Shown one piece after another: positions 35,179 to 43,102 of a stretch of 64,000 bases of DNA. Positions within the stretch are counted from its first letter, which is position 1. Each line of letters begins with the position of its first letter. The DNA lies in the NCBI GenBank assembly GCA_035695825.1, contig DASRRH010000027.1, positions 1-64,000 on the forward strand. The letters run 5' to 3'. Source of the DNA: JAKEFM01 sp035695825 (lineage in GTDB: Bacteria; Planctomycetota; UBA1135; JAKEFM01). The position numbers and the translations under genes were made by a program. The notes under the pieces were generated by a model. The model did no database searches. It was given only the letters and a program-made list of their open reading frames with translations, and was not told the DNA's origin.

Positions 35179-36179
35179 GCCCGGCCGAGCTCGAGTCCCT
35201 CGAGCGCGAGATCGCGGGGCTGCGGGGCAAGGTCGACCGCCTCCGGGCCGAGGTCGGGAAGGCCTTCCTCGGCCACGAGGACCTCGTCGAGCAGGCGACC
35301 CTCGCCCTCCTCGCCGGCGGGCACTGCCTGATCGAGGGGGTGCCGGGCCTCGGGAAGACCCTCCTCGTGCGCACCCTGGCGCGGGCCCTCGACCTCCAGT
35401 ACGCGCGCATCCAGTTCACGCCCGACCTCATGCCGGCGGACATCACGGGGACGAACCTCCTCGTCGAGGACGAGCGGGGCCACCGGGGGTTCCGGTTCGA
35501 GGCGGGGCCCATCTTCGCGAACGTGGTCCTCGCCGACGAGATCAACCGAGCCACCCCGAAGACCCAGGCGGCCCTGCTCGAGGCGATGCAGGAGGCCGCG
35601 GTCACGGTCGCCGGGACGCGCCACCCTCTCGAGGAGCCGTTCCTCGTCTTCGCGACCCAGAACCCGATCGAGATGGAGGGGACCTACCCCCTGCCGGAGG
35701 CACAGCTCGACCGTTTCCTCCTCAAGCTCAAGGTCACGTCCCCCTCGGTCGACCACCTCGTGCGCATCCTCGAGGCGACGACGGGGGCCTCGACGGCGGA
35801 AGTGGCGCCGGTCCTCGCGCGGCCCGACGTCCTGCGGCTCCGACAGCTCGTCCGCGAGGTCCCCGTCGCGGAGCATCTCAAGCGGTTCGCCGCTCTCGCC
35901 GTCGCCCTCTCTTCCCCCTCCTCCCCGGAGGCGCCCGAGCCCGTTCGCAAGTACCTGCGCTTCGGGTCGAGCCCGCGAGGCGCCCAGGCGATGGTCCTGT
36001 GCGGGAAGGCGCGCGGCCTGCTCGGGGGCCGCTACCATGTGAGCCTCGAGGATCTGAAGAGCCTCTCCTTCCCGGCGCTTCGCCACCGGCTCATCCTGAA
36101 CTTCGAGGCGGAGGCCGAGGGAATCGACCCCGACCGCATCGTGGAGGCCGTGATCGGAGAGGCGAGCCGGCGGGTCTAG
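35175..36179 (+). CDS. MoxR-family AAA+ ATPase
   Basis: 334 residues from GTG 35175, coupled by GTGA to the HAD gene. It has Walker A GVPGLGKT (residues 55-62), Walker B NVVLADEINRATPKTQ, the pre-sensor insert FVFATQNPIEMEGTYPLPEAQLDRF, a signature of the MoxR group, and a sensor-2 region (FGSSPRGAQAMV). These ATPases act as chaperones that assemble metal cofactors or large complexes, usually with a VWA-domain partner encoded alongside. No VWA or DUF58 gene is within this window: the neighbours are HAD, an AT-rich island and NAD synthetase. Confidence 0.92.
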   Translation: MSPAELESLEREIAGLRGKVDRLRAEVGKAFLGHEDLVEQATLALLAGGHCLIEGVPGLGKTLLVRTLARALDLQYARIQFTPDLMPADITGTNLLVEDERGHRGFRFEAGPIFANVVLADEINRATPKTQAALLEAMQEAAVTVAGTRHPLEEPFLVFATQNPIEMEGTYPLPEAQLDRFLLKLKVTSPSVDHLVRILEATTGASTAEVAPVLARPDVLRLRQLVREVPVAEHLKRFAALAVALSSPSSPEAPEPVRKYLRFGSSPRGAQAMVLCGKARGLLGGRYHVSLEDLKSLSFPALRHRLILNFEAEAEGIDPDRIVEAVIGEASRRV

Positions 36180-36217
36180 GGGGCCGTCGAGGAGGAATCG
36201 GTCCCAGGAGCGGGGGG

Positions 36218-36391
36218 ATGGACCCAGCCCGCCCGGCGATCGGAGGTACCGGGCTGTTCGGGGGTTTCGAGATTCGCCAGGATGGCTTCACCAACCAGTT
36301 ATTACGCAAGGAATTGCGGAATCCGCGAAAAACCTTGCTGAAACCCTTGGCGGGGTACGGATATATTCATCGCGTGCGAATAAAGGTTTAG
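36218..36391 (+). CDS. Possible 57-aa small protein at the start of an AT-rich island
   Basis: A 57-codon open frame from ATG 36218 with AGGAG (36206-36210) at an ideal 7-base distance. The second half is basic (QLLRKELRNPRKTLLKPLAG) and uses A/T-ending codons unlike every neighbouring gene, so this stretch is either foreign or only partly coding. The TAG falls inside the left arm of the inverted repeat described next. No family recognised; it may be spurious. Confidence 0.3.
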   Translation: MDPARPAIGGTGLFGGFEIRQDGFTNQLLRKELRNPRKTLLKPLAGYGYIHRVRIKV

Positions 36392-36527
36392 GGTCTGGGT
36401 CTTCTTTCCTTCATTAGGCTTACTTTTTCTTGGAACCTTCCATCACACCCACATTTCCCATCACCTCTGATTCCAGATCCTAAACCCTTTTGATCCCCAC
36501 GGGCCGGACGCCGACGTCCGGCCCTTT
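36382..36527 (+). ncRNA. Candidate structured small RNA in an AT-rich island
   Basis: The segment from about 36290 to 36495 is strikingly AT-rich for this genome. Bases 36382-36398 pair with 36473-36490 as RNA: about 17 base pairs with one G-U and one bulged C, enclosing a ~74-base loop that is almost free of G and pyrimidine-rich. A second, perfect 10-bp hairpin (36501-36524) followed by TTT closes the unit. Upstream, 36307-36338 holds nested inverted repeats, and TATATT (36362-36367) is a possible -10. A long stem, an unstructured loop and a terminator are the layout of a trans-acting or protein-binding small RNA. I do not recognise a known class (not tmRNA, RNase P, SRP RNA or 6S by inspection). 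Confidence 0.45.
36501..36527 (+). terminator. Strong terminator-like hairpin
   Basis: Perfect 10-bp stem (36501-36510 with 36515-36524), 4-base loop, then TTT. It would end the candidate small RNA or the MoxR transcript and separates both from the NAD synthetase pair. Confidence 0.6.
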
Positions 36528-36570
36528 CGATTCCACGCCCCTCTCGTCCGACGGTCCTCCCCCCCAGGGC

Positions 36571-36576
36571 TACAAT
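36571..36576 (+). promoter_or_regulatory. -10-like box (TACAAT) before the NAD synthetase genes
   Basis: TACAAT matches five of six consensus -10 positions and ends 24 bases before the ATG at 36601. No convincing -35 box lies 15-19 bases upstream. It belongs to a set of similar boxes in this window (see findings). Confidence 0.4.
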
Positions 36577-36600
36577 CCCCCCCCGGCCCTCCCCCGCCGG

Positions 36601-37461
36601 ATGGACTTCCTGGTCGCCCTCGCCCAGACCCGACCCGTCCTCGGCGCGCTCGGCGAGAACCTCGACCGGCACTTGGAGGTCGCCGAGAGGGCGATCCGGG
36701 CAAGGGCGAGGCTAGTCGTATTCCCCGAGCTCTCGCTCACCGGCTACCACCTGCGGGACCTCGTCCCCGACGTCGCGCTCCGGGCCGACGACCGCAGGCT
36801 CGCCCGCTTGGCCCGCCTCTCCCGCCGCGCCTCGATCGCCGTCGGCGCCGTAGAGGAGTCGGACGATCACCGCTTCTTCAATTCAGCCTTCTTGTTCGAG
36901 GGAGGGTCCCTCCTCGCCGTCCACCGGAAGGTCTACCTCCCCGACTACGGGATGTTCGAGGAGGGGCGGCACTTCGCGGCGGGGGACCGCTTCGAGCCGG
37001 TCCAGTCCCGTCTCGGCAGGCTCGGTCTCCTCATCTGCGAGGACCTCTGGCACCTGTCCTCCTCGTACCTCCATTTCCTCCGGCGCGCGGACTCCCTCCT
37101 CTGCCTCGCGGCTTCCCCCGGGCGGGGGGTGACGGGGACGGAGGGAGAGGTGGGGACGGCGCGCGCCTGGAACACGCTCCTCGAGGCACAGGCGCTCGCC
37201 TTCACCGTCCACGTGGTCTTCTGCAACCGCGTCGGCTTCGAGGACGGGGCCTACTTCTGGGGGGGGTCGAAGGTCGTCTCCCCGTTCGGGAGAGTGGTCG
37301 CGCAGGCGGCCGACGGCGAGGAGCTCGTGCTCGGCCCGATCGACGGGGGCGCCTTGCGCCGAAGCCGAATGCTCACCCCGCTGCGGAGGGACGAGAAGGC
37401 CCTCCTCACCCTGCGAGAGATCGAACGCACGATCCGGGTCGAACGTGAGACTCCCCCTTGA
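36601..37461 (+). CDS. Nitrilase-family glutaminase subunit of NAD synthetase
   Basis: 286 residues from ATG 36601. It is a carbon-nitrogen hydrolase with the complete Glu-Lys-Cys triad: FPELSLTGY (Glu43), HRKVYLPDY (Lys110) and LICEDLW (Cys146). In glutamine-dependent NAD synthetases this domain is the N-terminal half of a ~550-650-residue protein and releases ammonia for the synthetase half. Here it is a separate gene that overlaps the synthetase gene by 17 bases, so the enzyme is split into two chains. Ammonia must be passed between subunits. The context makes the NAD role likely; a free-standing nitrilase is the alternative. Confidence 0.85.
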   Translation: MDFLVALAQTRPVLGALGENLDRHLEVAERAIRARARLVVFPELSLTGYHLRDLVPDVALRADDRRLARLARLSRRASIAVGAVEESDDHRFFNSAFLFEGGSLLAVHRKVYLPDYGMFEEGRHFAAGDRFEPVQSRLGRLGLLICEDLWHLSSSYLHFLRRADSLLCLAASPGRGVTGTEGEVGTARAWNTLLEAQALAFTVHVVFCNRVGFEDGAYFWGGSKVVSPFGRVVAQAADGEELVLGPIDGGALRRSRMLTPLRRDEKALLTLREIERTIRVERETPP

Positions 37462-38263
37462 CGCCCCGCTCGCGACGCGGCTCCTCTCGCTGTTCCTTCG
37501 CGAGGAAGCGGGGAAGTTCGGGTTCCGCCGGGCGGTCCTCGGCCTTTCGGGGGGAGTCGACTCGGCGGTAACCGCCGCGCTCGCCGCGCTCGCCTTCGGC
37601 GGCCGACGGGTCCTTGCGGTCCTGCTCCCCTACCGGCAGTCGAGCCCGGAGAGCCTCCTCCTCGCCCGCGACCTCGTGGGGCGGCTGCGGCTGCGGTCGG
37701 TCGAGATCGACATCACCCCGATGGCCGACGGCTACCTTCGCGGGGTCCGCGGCGCGGATCGCGTCCGGCGAGGCAACGTCCTCGCGCGCTGCCGAATGAC
37801 GGTGCTCTACGACCTTTCCGCAGCATGGCGGGGCCTGGTTCTCGGGACGAGCGACAAGTCCGAGCTGCTTCTCGGATACACCACGCTCCACGGCGACTCC
37901 GCGAGCGCCCTCAACCCGATCGGCGACCTGTACAAGACTCAGGTCCTCGCGCTCGGCGCGCACCTCGGCGTCCCCGAGGCGATCCTGCGCCGGCCGCCGA
38001 GCCCGGACCTCTGGCCCGGGCAGAGTGCCGAGAGGGAGCTCGGCTTCTCCTACGAGCGGGTCGACGCCCTCCTCCACGCCCTCGTCGACCGCCGCTACGC
38101 GGAGGCGGAGTGCGTGGCCGCCGGGTTCCCGCGCGGGCTCGTCCGAAGCGTCGCGGGACGGATTCGCGCCAACCAGTTCAAGCGCATGCCGTCCCTCGTT
38201 CCCAAGCTCTCTAACCGGACCCTCCACTGGGACTTCCGGTACCCCCGGGACTGGGGGCGGTAG
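37445..38263 (+). CDS. nadE: NAD synthetase (ammonia-ligase subunit)
   Basis: 272 residues from GTG 37445, overlapping the glutaminase gene by 17 bases. PP-loop ATP pyrophosphatase: LGLSGGVDSAV (SGGVDS at 35-40), the domain core VLGTSDKSELLLGYTTLHGDSASALNPIGDLYKTQV (cited in part) and SPDLWPGQS, KRMPSLVPKLS near the end. It catalyses deamido-NAD plus ammonia and ATP to NAD. Length is that of an ammonia-dependent NadE, but the coupled nitrilase-like gene would make the complex glutamine-dependent. Convergent with a hypothetical gene (15 bases apart). Confidence 0.92.
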   Translation: MRLPLDAPLATRLLSLFLREEAGKFGFRRAVLGLSGGVDSAVTAALAALAFGGRRVLAVLLPYRQSSPESLLLARDLVGRLRLRSVEIDITPMADGYLRGVRGADRVRRGNVLARCRMTVLYDLSAAWRGLVLGTSDKSELLLGYTTLHGDSASALNPIGDLYKTQVLALGAHLGVPEAILRRPPSPDLWPGQSAERELGFSYERVDALLHALVDRRYAEAECVAAGFPRGLVRSVAGRIRANQFKRMPSLVPKLSNRTLHWDFRYPRDWGR

Positions 38264-38278
38264 CCGCCGGACTCCCGC

Positions 38279-38752
38279 TCAGGCCCCGAGGAGCCGCTGG
38301 AGGAGCGACTCGAGGTTCACGCTCCGGACGTCCTCCATCCGCACGGGAGGGAGGCGCCGGAATCGGCGGAACTCCTCGAGGCTCGAGAGCTCCACGTAGT
38401 CCCGGAAGGTCATCGGACGCGGATCCGGGGAGGCGGAGTCGGAAAGACGGCCGGAATCGTTCGGCTCCTCAGGCTTCATCGCTATTTCCCCCGAGATCAG
38501 GCCAGGAACGGCCTCGCCGCGCTCGAGTCCCGCCCGGGCCCGCCGGCAGACGCGCAGGGTCCGATTCAGGTTCTCACTGACGCGATGGAGGCGCTCGCCG
38601 TCCGCCCTGGGCGCCCTCATCTCCGTCTGGATGCGGGCCAGCGCGACCTCCAAGATCACGATCAGCCCCTCGAGCTTGCGTAGGAGCTTCTCCCGATACT
38701 CGCGCGAACGCGGATCGGGCGCCCCGGGCTGGAACAGAGCCTCCTCGGCCAT
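38279..38752 (-). CDS. Hypothetical coiled-coil protein
   Basis: 157 residues from ATG 38752. Residues ~15-85 form a long helical, coiled-coil-like stretch (EYREKLLRKLEGLIVILEVAL, then LHRVSENLNRTLRVCRRARAG), followed by a polar Ser/Asp/Pro linker and a short basic/acidic C-terminal part (SSLEEFRRFRRLPPVR). No signal peptide or membrane segment, no recognised family. It is the most downstream gene on this strand below the HEAT operon, separated from it by a 210-base gap that contains nothing obvious. Confidence 0.6.
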   Translation of the reverse strand: MAEEALFQPGAPDPRSREYREKLLRKLEGLIVILEVALARIQTEMRAPRADGERLHRVSENLNRTLRVCRRARAGLERGEAVPGLISGEIAMKPEEPNDSGRLSDSASPDPRPMTFRDYVELSSLEEFRRFRRLPPVRMEDVRSVNLESLLQRLLGA

Positions 38753-38962
38753 GACTCGACTGCGAGGGGCAGGCCCCGTGCCACTCCGGCCTCCGCGGAC
38801 GCTCGGGAAACGCTGCGGACCTAAGATCCGGCCGCCTCGACGCTTCGGAGAGTGGAGCGCAGGGAAGGAGGGACGGTGAGGCCGCCCCCGTCCTCTCGCT
38901 CCGTCCAGGCAGTTCGACGCCCGTCGAGGGAAGTGAACGCCCGGGAGGCGGTCGTCGGCCCG

Positions 38963-40668
38963 CTAGAGCAGGTCGGAGAGCTCCGCGAGGAAGGGGAGGG
39001 TCACGCGGTAGTTCGCGTTGAAAAACGCTTCCGCGAGGAGCGGGTAGGTGTGCATGTCCCCGAGCGAGCCAAAGGCCGCGCAGACGAACACCGAGCGGTC
39101 GGGGAGGGGGCTCGCCCCGGTCTTGGAGAGGAGTTCGCCGAGGATGCGCGCGGCGGCCGGGTCGCGGAGGAGGTTCAGGGCGACGGTCGCCGCACCGCGG
39201 ACGAGGTCGCGCCGGTCTTCCGCGAGGGTCTGGAGGACGATCGGCGTCGCCAGGGGCTCCCCGAACATGCCGAGGCCGAGGAGGAGACCCCGCCGCAGAT
39301 CCTCGACCCCTCCGGACTCCTCCCGGACGACGCGGAGCAGGCGCAGGAGGCCCTCGTCGGGCCGAATCATGCCGATCGCGATCGCCGCGTAGCCGCGCAG
39401 GTCCGGCTTGAGGTTCCGATTCTCGAGAACGCGGAACAGGGCGTCCGCCGCCCCCTGGTCGCCCACGAGGCCGAGCGCGATCGCGTACGCGCCGCGCAGG
39501 TCCTCCTCTCCCGGGGCCTCGAGCGCGCGCTTGAGTTCGGCCTCCGACCCTCGGTCCCAAGCGAGGCCGAGCCCGATGGCCGAGAAGCCGCGCACGGTTC
39601 GGGAGACGCCCTTCGCGGCGAACGCACCGCGGAGGGCAGCGATCGCCGCCTCCCCCCCGATCCTACCGAGGGAGACCGCGGCGAAACCGCGGACCTGCAG
39701 GTCGGCGTCGCCGGCGAGCGCCGCGGCGAGGGGAGCGACGGCCGCGGGATCGCCGAGGTCGCCGAGGGAGAGCGCCGCGGAACGCCGAAGCTCGGTGTCC
39801 TTCTCGGCGAGGGCCTCGACGAGGGTCGAGAGCGCGCCCGAGTCGCGCAACCGCCCGAGGGTCGTCAGCAGAGAACCGAGGACCGTGCGCGACCGCGACC
39901 GCCGCTCTTCGAGGAGCGCCCGATAGCGTCCCACGAGGAACGGGACGAAGGAGGGGTCACCGATCATCCCCGCTGAGGCGAGCGCCCCGACGAGGAGGTC
40001 CCTCGGGTCCCCTCCCGCGTTCTCGGCGTTCAGGTTCTTCTCGAGGAAGTTCCGAAGGATCGGCGCGGACTCGGGCCGTCCCTGAAGCCCCATGCCGAGG
40101 ACGGCGTCGGCGCGCAGCTCGACCGGGGAGGAGGGATCCTCGAAGACCTCCACGAGGGCGAGCAGGGCCTCGCGCTCACCACAGAGGCCGAGGGCGAGCG
40201 CGGCGTGGCGTCGCGTCTCGGGGCCGCCGTGCCGGAGCGCCTCGAGGAGGGGCGGAAGCGACTCGGCCCCGCCGATCTTCCCCGCGGCGAGGAGGGCGGT
40301 GTGCGCGAGGTGGAGGTCCCGCGAATCGCACAGGGGGAGGACGTGAGGGAGGATCTCGCGTCGCGCGAACCCCGGGTCCACGCGCGCGGCCTCCCCCTCC
40401 CGCAGGACGGGCATCTCCGCGCGACGGACCTCCCGGGCGCGCAGGAGGATGTCCTTGTTCCACTCGAACCAGAACTCCCAGCGGTTGAACCCCTCGGCCG
40501 CGCTCCCCGAGTTGAGGTGGGGTCCCGATATCGCTCCCCCCCCCCCCCCGTCCCCCCCGAAGGAGGGAGCGCCGAGGCGACGACCTCGTCCGCAGGTCCT
40601 CGGTACTGGCCGTGATGGAGAAGGGGCGCGAGGCTGCAAGCGGCGAGCGCGAATGCCGCGGTTCCCAT
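38963..40668 (-). CDS. Exported HEAT-repeat protein, frameshifted in a poly-G tract
   Basis: Downstream of 40535 the reading frame encodes ~530 residues of HEAT repeats (about twelve 30-40-residue helical pairs such as ALSTLVEALAEKDTELRRSA and DLQVRGFAAVSLGRIGGEAA), preceded by the planctomycete signature RWEFWFEWNKDILL. The only export signal (MGTAAFALAACSLAPLLHH, with an AAAGGG site upstream) starts at ATG 40668 in another frame. The two join only if the coding-strand G14 run (40536-40549) had 15 or 12 bases. So the gene is broken, phase-variable, rescued by slippage, or misassembled. HEAT repeats form protein-binding solenoids. It is the fourth gene of the sigma operon, 45 bases after the RseB-like gene. 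Confidence 0.75.
40536..40549. repeat. 14-base C/G homopolymer at the HEAT-gene frameshift
   Basis: C14 on the plus strand, with a further C7 at 40552-40558. Other runs in the window reach 10 (in frame in the ASPIC gene) but none is this long. It is the exact point where the signal-peptide frame and the HEAT frame fail to meet. Confidence 0.9.
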
Positions 40669-40713
40669 GGCGCCCTTTCTAGTCGGCGGGCCGCGCGGCA
40701 GCGAGAGGAAGGA

Positions 40714-41655
40714 CTACCGCCGCAGGGAGGCGAGGACGAGCCTGAGATCGTCGAGGGAGAGCTTCCCGACGACCGTTGCGACCGCGCCGGGCAGATCGAT
40801 CTCCAGCATCTCGACGACCCCCGACCGAAGCCGCCGCACCTCGATGGGCCCCGAGGACGTCGGGGATGGAGAGGTCTGGGGCCGCTGCACGAGGAAGAGC
40901 CGGTCGATCCCGTCGGTGTACTCGTCGACACGCGCCTTCTCCCCTCCCGGGATCTGCGCGGCGTAGGCTCGCCTCGCCCGGAACCCCTGGGGGAGGGCGC
41001 CCGGCCGGTATCCCTCGGGGATGTCCTCGTCCACGGGCGCGCCGTGGGTCACCAGGTGCCCCGGGGGCGACGGAGCGGGAGGGAAGGTGATCGAGACGTA
41101 CTGCGTGCGCGCGACGAGGTGGTTCGCGTCGTCGAACTCCTGGGCGTCGAGGACCACGCCCGTTTCGAGATCCCAGACCACCTCGAAGGCGCGTCCGTCC
41201 GACTTGCGGCGGAAGCGCGCCTGCCCGGTCGACCGGCCGAGGACCGGGGGCGAATACGGAGAGACCTCGATCGCGTAATTGTCGAGGACGAGCTCCGGAT
41301 CGACGACCGTGAAATCGCGGTACTTGGCGAGGTAGGACTTCTGCAACGCGTAGAGGTTCGCGAACGAGATCCACTCGGCGGCGCGCCCCGCGCTCTGGAA
41401 CTCCACGGCCCCCAGCCCGTCGATCTCGACGAGTTCGATGTCGCCGCCGCCCCGCCCGTCCCTCGTCACCTGTTCCCGGAAGGTCCGGACCGTCCCTTCG
41501 CGGTCGGTCGAATGGAGTCGGATCCCCTCGAGCGCGACGTTGGCGGGAGTGACCGACAGTGACCCGAGCTGGGACGCCGGGAGCGGACCCGAGCCGTCGC
41601 AAGAGAGCCCCGCGAGGAGGGCCGCCGGGACGATGAGTCGGAGCCCCGCCCTCAT
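40714..41655 (-). CDS. RseB/MucB-like periplasmic sigma regulator
   Basis: 313 residues from ATG 41655, overlapping the anti-sigma stop by four bases (ATGA). It has an N-terminal export signal (APAALLAGLSC; a lipoprotein Cys19 is possible, though the lipobox is imperfect). The mature protein resembles the LolA/RseB beta-fold: GQARFRRKSDGRAFEVVWDLE (in part), VVLDAQEFDDANHLVARTQYVSI and a C-terminal beta-region. RseB-type proteins sense misfolded outer-membrane proteins or lipids and protect the anti-sigma factor from proteolysis. Its place after sigma and anti-sigma supports this; identity to RseB itself is moderate. Confidence 0.72.
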   Translation of the reverse strand: MRAGLRLIVPAALLAGLSCDGSGPLPASQLGSLSVTPANVALEGIRLHSTDREGTVRTFREQVTRDGRGGGDIELVEIDGLGAVEFQSAGRAAEWISFANLYALQKSYLAKYRDFTVVDPELVLDNYAIEVSPYSPPVLGRSTGQARFRRKSDGRAFEVVWDLETGVVLDAQEFDDANHLVARTQYVSITFPPAPSPPGHLVTHGAPVDEDIPEGYRPGALPQGFRARRAYAAQIPGGEKARVDEYTDGIDRLFLVQRPQTSPSPTSSGPIEVRRLRSGVVEMLEIDLPGAVATVVGKLSLDDLRLVLASLRR

Positions 41656-42212
41656 CGCTTCTCCCCCGCCGCCGGTGCCCCGCTCAGCCCGGATGCGAGA
41701 TCCAGGGCGACGGGGTTGCGGAAAGCCTCCGGCGAGACCTCCCGGACCACGAAGGACGCCGTGCGCGTGCCGCCCTCCCCGGAGAAGAGGAGGGTCCAGG
41801 CGGCCACGAGCACGGCCGCCGCGGCGGAGGCCACGGCGGAGAAGCGCAGGAGACGAACCCGCCCGACCGGCGAGGCTCCACGGATCTCCCCCCGAACGCG
41901 CTCATCGAGCGCGACGGGAACGGGGATCCGGGCGAGACGCGCGATCCATCGGGAAACGAACCGGCTCCGGGCCTCGACCGGGGCGGTCCCGAGCGCCTCG
42001 ATCTCGGCGGAGACGGCCCGATCGAGCGATCCCGGAACGGGGGCCCTCGGGAGAGACCGAAGGAGGGCGATCCGAGCGCGCGCGTCCCTCTCCCGGGCCG
42101 CGCAGGTCGAGCAGCCGGCGACGTGCGCTTCGAGCGCGGCCGCTCCACCGCTCCGGCCGACGCCGTCGGCTCGGTAGAGGAGTTCTCCGGCGATCCGATC
42201 GCAGTCCTTCAC
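41652..42212 (-). CDS. Zinc-finger anti-sigma factor, transmembrane
   Basis: 186 residues from GTG 42212. The N-terminal HVAGCSTC gives the H-x3-C-x2-C zinc anti-sigma (ZAS) motif (His30, Cys34, Cys37). It is followed by a linker, one membrane helix (residues ~125-145, FSAVASAAAAVLVAAWTLLF) and a short outside segment. It should bind and hold the sigma factor encoded just upstream and release it when the outside domain is signalled, probably through the RseB-like neighbour. Sigma, anti-sigma and RseB-like genes form one minus-strand operon. Confidence 0.85.
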   Translation of the reverse strand: MKDCDRIAGELLYRADGVGRSGGAAALEAHVAGCSTCAARERDARARIALLRSLPRAPVPGSLDRAVSAEIEALGTAPVEARSRFVSRWIARLARIPVPVALDERVRGEIRGASPVGRVRLLRFSAVASAAAAVLVAAWTLLFSGEGGTRTASFVVREVSPEAFRNPVALDLASGLSGAPAAGEKR

Positions 42213-42270
42213 GTCCGTCTCTCGTGCCGTCTTCCTACTCTATCGGTCCGAACAGGGGCCCTTTCTGCGC

Positions 42271-42867
42271 TCACTCGACGAAGTGACGCTCCATCACGCC
42301 CACGAGCGAGCGCTCCAGGGACTCGTGCGCCCTCGCGAGCCTCGACTTCACCGTCCCCATCGAGCAGCGGAGGACCTCGGAGATCTGCTCGTAGGAGAGG
42401 CCCTCGATGTGCCGCAGGACCACGATCGCTCGTAGTTTCGGGCTCAAGCGAGTGATCGCCCTCTGCACCTCCGACTCGAGCTCCCGCCCTCCCGCCCATC
42501 GCTCGGGACCTCTCCCTCCGTCGGCTTCGAGCTCGAGTCTCTCCAGGTCCTGTCCCCCCGAAACCGGCGCGGGGGCAGGGAACCGACGAGCAACCCCCCG
42601 CCGCTTGAGGTCGATCGCAGCGTTGACCGCAATCCGGTAGACCCACGAGGAGAACTTCGACCGGAACCGAAAATCCCGGATCTTTCGAAAGAGGATTCCG
42701 AAGGTCTCTTGGGAGGCGTCCAGCGCATCGACGGGGTTCCCCGTTATCCGATAAGCGACGTTGTAAACCCTTTCCTTATAAAGGTTATAGAGCTCTTCGA
42801 AGGCTTTCCGGTACTTCTCTGTCTCCGCTCGCTGGCAGGCCTCGACGAGCTCCCGGTCCGGGTCCAT
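42271..42867 (-). CDS. ECF-family sigma factor
   Basis: 198 residues from ATG 42867 (the ATG before DPDRELVEACQ; the longer open frame adds a non-conserved Arg/Pro-rich run). Region 2: KAFEELYNLYKERVYNVAYRITGNP, with DALDASQETFGILF; the DNA-melting part KFSSWVYRIAVNAAIDLKRR. Region 4: ITRLSPKLRAIVVLRHIEGL and the HTH LSYEQISEVLRCSMGTVKSRL (quoted in part). It directs RNA polymerase to an envelope-stress-like regulon and is first in the operon with the anti-sigma, RseB-like and HEAT genes. 235 bases precede it; I see no clear self-promoter there. Confidence 0.92.
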   Translation of the reverse strand: MDPDRELVEACQRAETEKYRKAFEELYNLYKERVYNVAYRITGNPVDALDASQETFGILFRKIRDFRFRSKFSSWVYRIAVNAAIDLKRRGVARRFPAPAPVSGGQDLERLELEADGGRGPERWAGGRELESEVQRAITRLSPKLRAIVVLRHIEGLSYEQISEVLRCSMGTVKSRLARAHESLERSLVGVMERHFVE

Positions 42868-43102
42868 CCGATCACCAGGCTCGCGGTTAGGACGAAGGCT
42901 CACGCTCGGAGGTTCCCCCGTTCTCTCCCCCTGGGGAGGAGGCGTCCCAGCCCCTCGGATCCGGAAGGGAATGCGATCCAGACGTCCCCTCGAGGTGCTC
43001 CCCCGGGATGACCGTCCCGGGGAACGCAAGCGATCCCCCGCTTCGCAGGACTCCGGATCGGCCGGTCCGCGCCCGGCGACCCGCCGCCCGGATCCCCCCC
43101 GA

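Noticed and set aside
36382..36490. Inverted-repeat segment as an insertion sequence
   Set aside because: Too short for a transposase and no target-site duplication is visible; a MITE cannot be excluded, but a structured RNA fits the adjoining terminator better.
38753..38962. A possible small gene in the 210-base gap below the HEAT gene
   Set aside because: Frames there are antisense-type low-complexity and none has a ribosome site; nothing supportable seen.
42868..43102. A gene between the first sigma factor and the secreted protein
   Set aside because: Only an Arg/Pro-rich extension of the sigma frame is open there; no start with a ribosome site or recognisable product.
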